A DNA stretch of 7,000 nt. Source: Anaerolineales bacterium. GTDB lineage: Bacteria; Chloroflexota; Anaerolineae; Anaerolineales; Villigracilaceae. The position numbers were made by a program, and so were the translations under genes. The notes beneath the pieces were generated by a model, which searched no databases, was not told the DNA's origin, and saw only the letters and a program-made list of their open reading frames with translations. Shown here piece after piece: positions 5,491 to 7,000 of this stretch (position 1 is its first letter; each line of letters starts with the position of its first letter). The DNA is taken from the NCBI GenBank assembly GCA_016789205.1, contig JAEURF010000088.1, forward strand, positions 1 through 7,000, given 5' to 3'.

Positions 5491-6126
5491 ATGACACGAA
5501 ATCAAAAACTATTTTCGATTTTAATTTCACTTGTATTGACGTTTGCCTGCGTGCCGGCACTGCCAACATCCACAACGCCAATTCCGACATTTGACCCAAA
5601 CGCACCATTAACTGCGATTGTCCAAACTGCCGGTGCCGCGGCGACTCAAACTGCACGCTTTGCGCCTCCTACCCTCACACCGACATTCCCTCCAACCCAA
5701 ACACCACTTCCTACCGAAACAATCACACCAACCTTCATCTTTCTACTGCCAACTAGCACAGTGCCACCTACACAGATTCCAGCAGGCAGTTCCGGCCTAG
5801 ATTTAGATTGCCAAATTCTTTTACAAGAACCAGCCGAAAATGCTCTTATTTCCATGCAAAGCCAATTCACAGCAAAATGGCTTGTCGCCAATGTTGGCAA
5901 AAAGACCTGGCCCTCTGATAATACCGATTATCGTTACGTCAGTGGTGCTAACTTACACTTGCAACCCATTTATGATTTTGAAAAATCTGTCGCGGCAGGC
6001 GATGTGATTGAATTGACCGTTGCCATGCAAGCTCCGAATCAACCTGGCGTTTACACAACCACATGGAGAATCAGCATTGGCACTGAAAGATTCTGTTCCA
6101 TGAAAATCACCATCATTGTCAACTAA
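5491..6126 (+). CDS. Lipoprotein with NBR1-like Ig domain (second copy)
   Basis: A 211-residue exported lipoprotein. The signal peptide MTRNQKLFSILISLVLTFAC has a lipobox with C20. Residues 22-98 are a low-complexity Pro/Thr-rich spacer (PTLTPTFPPTQTPLPTE and similar). Residues 104-211 form an NBR1-type Ig-like domain: KWLVANVGKKTW, a YVSG strand, AGD, APNQPGVYTTTW and a closing KITIIV strand, with C107 and C202 placed as in the first copy. The two proteins share architecture and the spacing of conserved Trp, Gly, Pro and Cys residues but have diverged clearly. No good Shine-Dalgarno precedes the ATG, which lies 10 bases after the peptidase stop, so translation is probably coupled to the peptidase gene. 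It is the last gene before a strong terminator. The ligand is unknown. Confidence 0.86.
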   Translation: MTRNQKLFSILISLVLTFACVPALPTSTTPIPTFDPNAPLTAIVQTAGAAATQTARFAPPTLTPTFPPTQTPLPTETITPTFIFLLPTSTVPPTQIPAGSSGLDLDCQILLQEPAENALISMQSQFTAKWLVANVGKKTWPSDNTDYRYVSGANLHLQPIYDFEKSVAAGDVIELTVAMQAPNQPGVYTTTWRISIGTERFCSMKITIIVN

Positions 6127-6128
6127 TA

Positions 6129-6163
6129 AAAAATCCTCCGAAAAAATCGGAGGATTTTTCATT
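6129..6163. terminator. Bidirectional intrinsic terminator
   Basis: ATCCTCCGA (6133-6141) and TCGGAGGAT (6147-6155) form a perfect 9-bp stem with a 5-A loop, flanked by A-runs on the left and T-runs on the right. It therefore works in both directions. It ends the lipoprotein/peptidase operon on the plus strand and the small membrane protein gene on the minus strand, whose stop codon is at 6164-6166. Confidence 0.93.
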
Positions 6164-6448
6164 TTATTCAGTAGGCGGAGTTGTCTCAATTGCTTCAGGC
6201 TTTTTACGCATTGTGAAATACCAAACCGCCACAGGTATTGCAATAAATAAAATACCTGCACAGCATGAGCCAAGCCCAGTTCCCAAAGCAACCGATGGGT
6301 CACTACTGCCACCAAAATTAAGGTCTGCGCCGGGAATAAAACTAATAATTGAAGTCAACCCGCCATAAAAAACGGCGAACAGACCAGGACATCCGCACAA
6401 AACCACTGCGGCTATGGTAGCAATCAAACCAGTATTTTTGTTATTCAT
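6164..6448 (-). CDS. Small membrane protein with two helices, function unknown
   Basis: A 94-residue protein of a family I cannot name. Two hydrophobic segments, about 7-38 (Gly- and Cys-containing, with CGCPG at 18-22) and 57-79, flank a short loop (ADLNFGGSSDPS). A basic RKK follows the second helix, then a Thr/Pro/Glu-rich tail. The cysteines are paired (C18/C20 and C62/C63) and face similar depths in the two helices. The start is supported by AAGGAG at 6457-6462, eight bases upstream. It is a single-gene unit between the pheT terminator and the shared terminator at 6129-6163. No signal peptide cleavage site is evident. Confidence 0.8.
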   Translation of the reverse strand: MNNKNTGLIATIAAVVLCGCPGLFAVFYGGLTSIISFIPGADLNFGGSSDPSVALGTGLGSCCAGILFIAIPVAVWYFTMRKKPEAIETTPPTE

Positions 6449-6476
6449 AATAATTTCTCCTTAAAGATTTTTTCTC

Positions 6477-6505
6477 AGTATAAGTTCAATAAAAATGGGA
6501 TGCAA
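6477..6505 (-). promoter_or_regulatory. Possible promoter of the small membrane protein gene
   Basis: On the minus strand TATACT (6482-6477) is one base off the -10 consensus and lies about 30 bases before the ATG. Seventeen bases further upstream is TTGCAT (6505-6500), a poor -35 inside the pheT terminator stem. The -10 is credible, the -35 weak. Confidence 0.35.
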
Positions 6506-6524
6506 GCAAAACTTGCATCCCATT
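6488..6524 (-). terminator. Intrinsic terminator of pheT
   Basis: AATGGGATGCAAG (6494-6506) and its exact complement (6512-6524) form a 13-bp stem with a 5-base loop. On the minus strand the stem is followed by TTTATTG, with the stem's own 3' end adding more Ts. It lies about 40 bases after the pheT stop. Confidence 0.85.
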
Positions 6525-6535
6525 GGTACTAACTT

Positions 6536-6555
6536 GGGCGAGATAACCTCGCCCC
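6536..6555. repeat. GGGCGAG hairpin repeat after pheT
   Basis: GGGCGAG (6536-6542), loop ATAAC, CTCGCCC (6548-6554): a perfect 7-bp GC stem. With the flanking CCTAC, the minus strand reads GTAGGGGCGAG and onward, a motif I recall as a frequent dispersed intergenic hairpin in Chloroflexota and cyanobacteria. It lies between the pheT stop and the pheT terminator. Confidence 0.5.
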
Positions 6556-6565
6556 TACACAAACA

Positions 6566-7000
6566 TCAACTTCTTAATTTTGCACCAACTTCATTTTCTA
6601 AACGTTTAATAATTTTATTGCGGATCGCAGCGGCATCGGCATCCGTCATCGTTTTATCCTCGGCTTGATAAGTCAGATTATATGCCAATGACTTTTTACC
6701 CACACCGATTTTTTCATCGCGATAGACATCAAACAATTTGACATTGCTGACGCTTCTTCCTCCGGTCTGCTTGATTAATGCTCCGACGCTTTCTGCTAAC
6801 ACCGACTCATCTACGATGATGGCAATGTCTTCATATACTGGTGGGAATTCGGAGACCGGTGTAATGCCATAGGTTGGATTTACCTTGCGTAAAGTTTCTA
6901 AATCAAATTCGGCAACTAAGACTGGAGAATCTCCAAGTTCATATTGTTCTTTGACCAAAGGATGCAATTCACCGAAGACGCCTACAACCTGTCCATTGAC
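6566..7000 (-). CDS. pheT: Phenylalanine-tRNA ligase beta subunit, C-terminal part
   Basis: The frame is open from the right edge to a TAA at 6566-6568, giving the last 144 residues of a protein that is normally about 800 long. The first visible residues, VNGQVVGVFGELHPLV, are the classic end of the PheT catalytic-like core. The last ~94 residues are the ferredoxin-fold anticodon-binding domain (FDX-ACB): FPPVYEDIAIIV, VKLFDVYRDEKIGVGKKSLAYNLTY and KTMTDADAAAI, closing with GAKLRS. The subunit pairs with PheS in a cytoplasmic alpha2-beta2 enzyme that charges tRNA-Phe. The usual FPxVxRD arginine is a glutamate here (VYED), a small deviation. The gene ends with its own terminator. The start lies outside the window. 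Confidence 0.96.
   Translation of the reverse strand, partial: VNGQVVGVFGELHPLVKEQYELGDSPVLVAEFDLETLRKVNPTYGITPVSEFPPVYEDIAIIVDESVLAESVGALIKQTGGRSVSNVKLFDVYRDEKIGVGKKSLAYNLTYQAEDKTMTDADAAAIRNKIIKRLENEVGAKLRS

Noticed and set aside
5771..5792. A third ECF-like site on the minus strand in the second lipoprotein gene
   Set aside because: GGAAC is followed 14 bases later by TGTGTAGG, which matches only part of the -10 block, and it is antisense inside a coding region.
6965..6967. Start codon of a 133-residue protein at 6967
   Set aside because: This is an internal TTG leucine of pheT; the frame continues to the window edge with conserved PheT sequence.
1..7000. CRISPR array, tRNA, rRNA or insertion sequence
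   Set aside because: No regularly spaced repeats, cloverleaf, rRNA stretches, transposase or terminal inverted repeats were seen on either strand.

Overview
The window looks like chromosomal DNA from a Chloroflexota bacterium, most likely an Anaerolineae-type lineage. This is inferred from gene content, not from a marker gene: two lipoproteins with NBR1-like Ig domains and Pro/Thr-rich linkers, a Cys-free membrane anti-sigma protein cotranscribed with an ECF sigma factor, a FixH/YtkA-like membrane protein, and short interspersed hairpin repeats between genes. Base composition is moderately AT-rich. There is no phage, IS or CRISPR signature.

Left part (1-2022, minus strand). An ECF sigma gene overlaps a membrane-anchored anti-sigma gene by ATGA. 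Downstream in the same direction is a secreted/membrane FixH/YtkA-like gene that runs off the left edge. The sigma operon and the FixH-like gene carry the same promoter string, TGGAAC-N14-CGGTGTATAG, with identical spacing. I read this as an ECF autoregulatory and target promoter, so the three genes probably form one envelope-stress or redox-sensing regulon. The promoter position also argues that the sigma protein starts at a TTG at 1962, not at the GTG at 1989.

Middle (2023-6126, plus strand). A divergent region of about 250 bp holds a good housekeeping-type promoter, a long leader and an interspersed repeat, followed by kamA (lysine 2,3-aminomutase) with its catalytic residues intact. After a 67-bp gap with a long hairpin come three envelope genes: an NBR1-Ig lipoprotein, an M23 metallopeptidase with two near-identical C-terminal SH3-like repeats but no signal peptide, and a second NBR1-Ig lipoprotein. 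They end at a bidirectional terminator.

Right part (6127-7000, minus strand). A small two-helix membrane protein converges on the same terminator. Upstream of it are the terminator of pheT, a hairpin repeat, and the 3' end of pheT with the FDX-ACB domain, which continues past the right edge.
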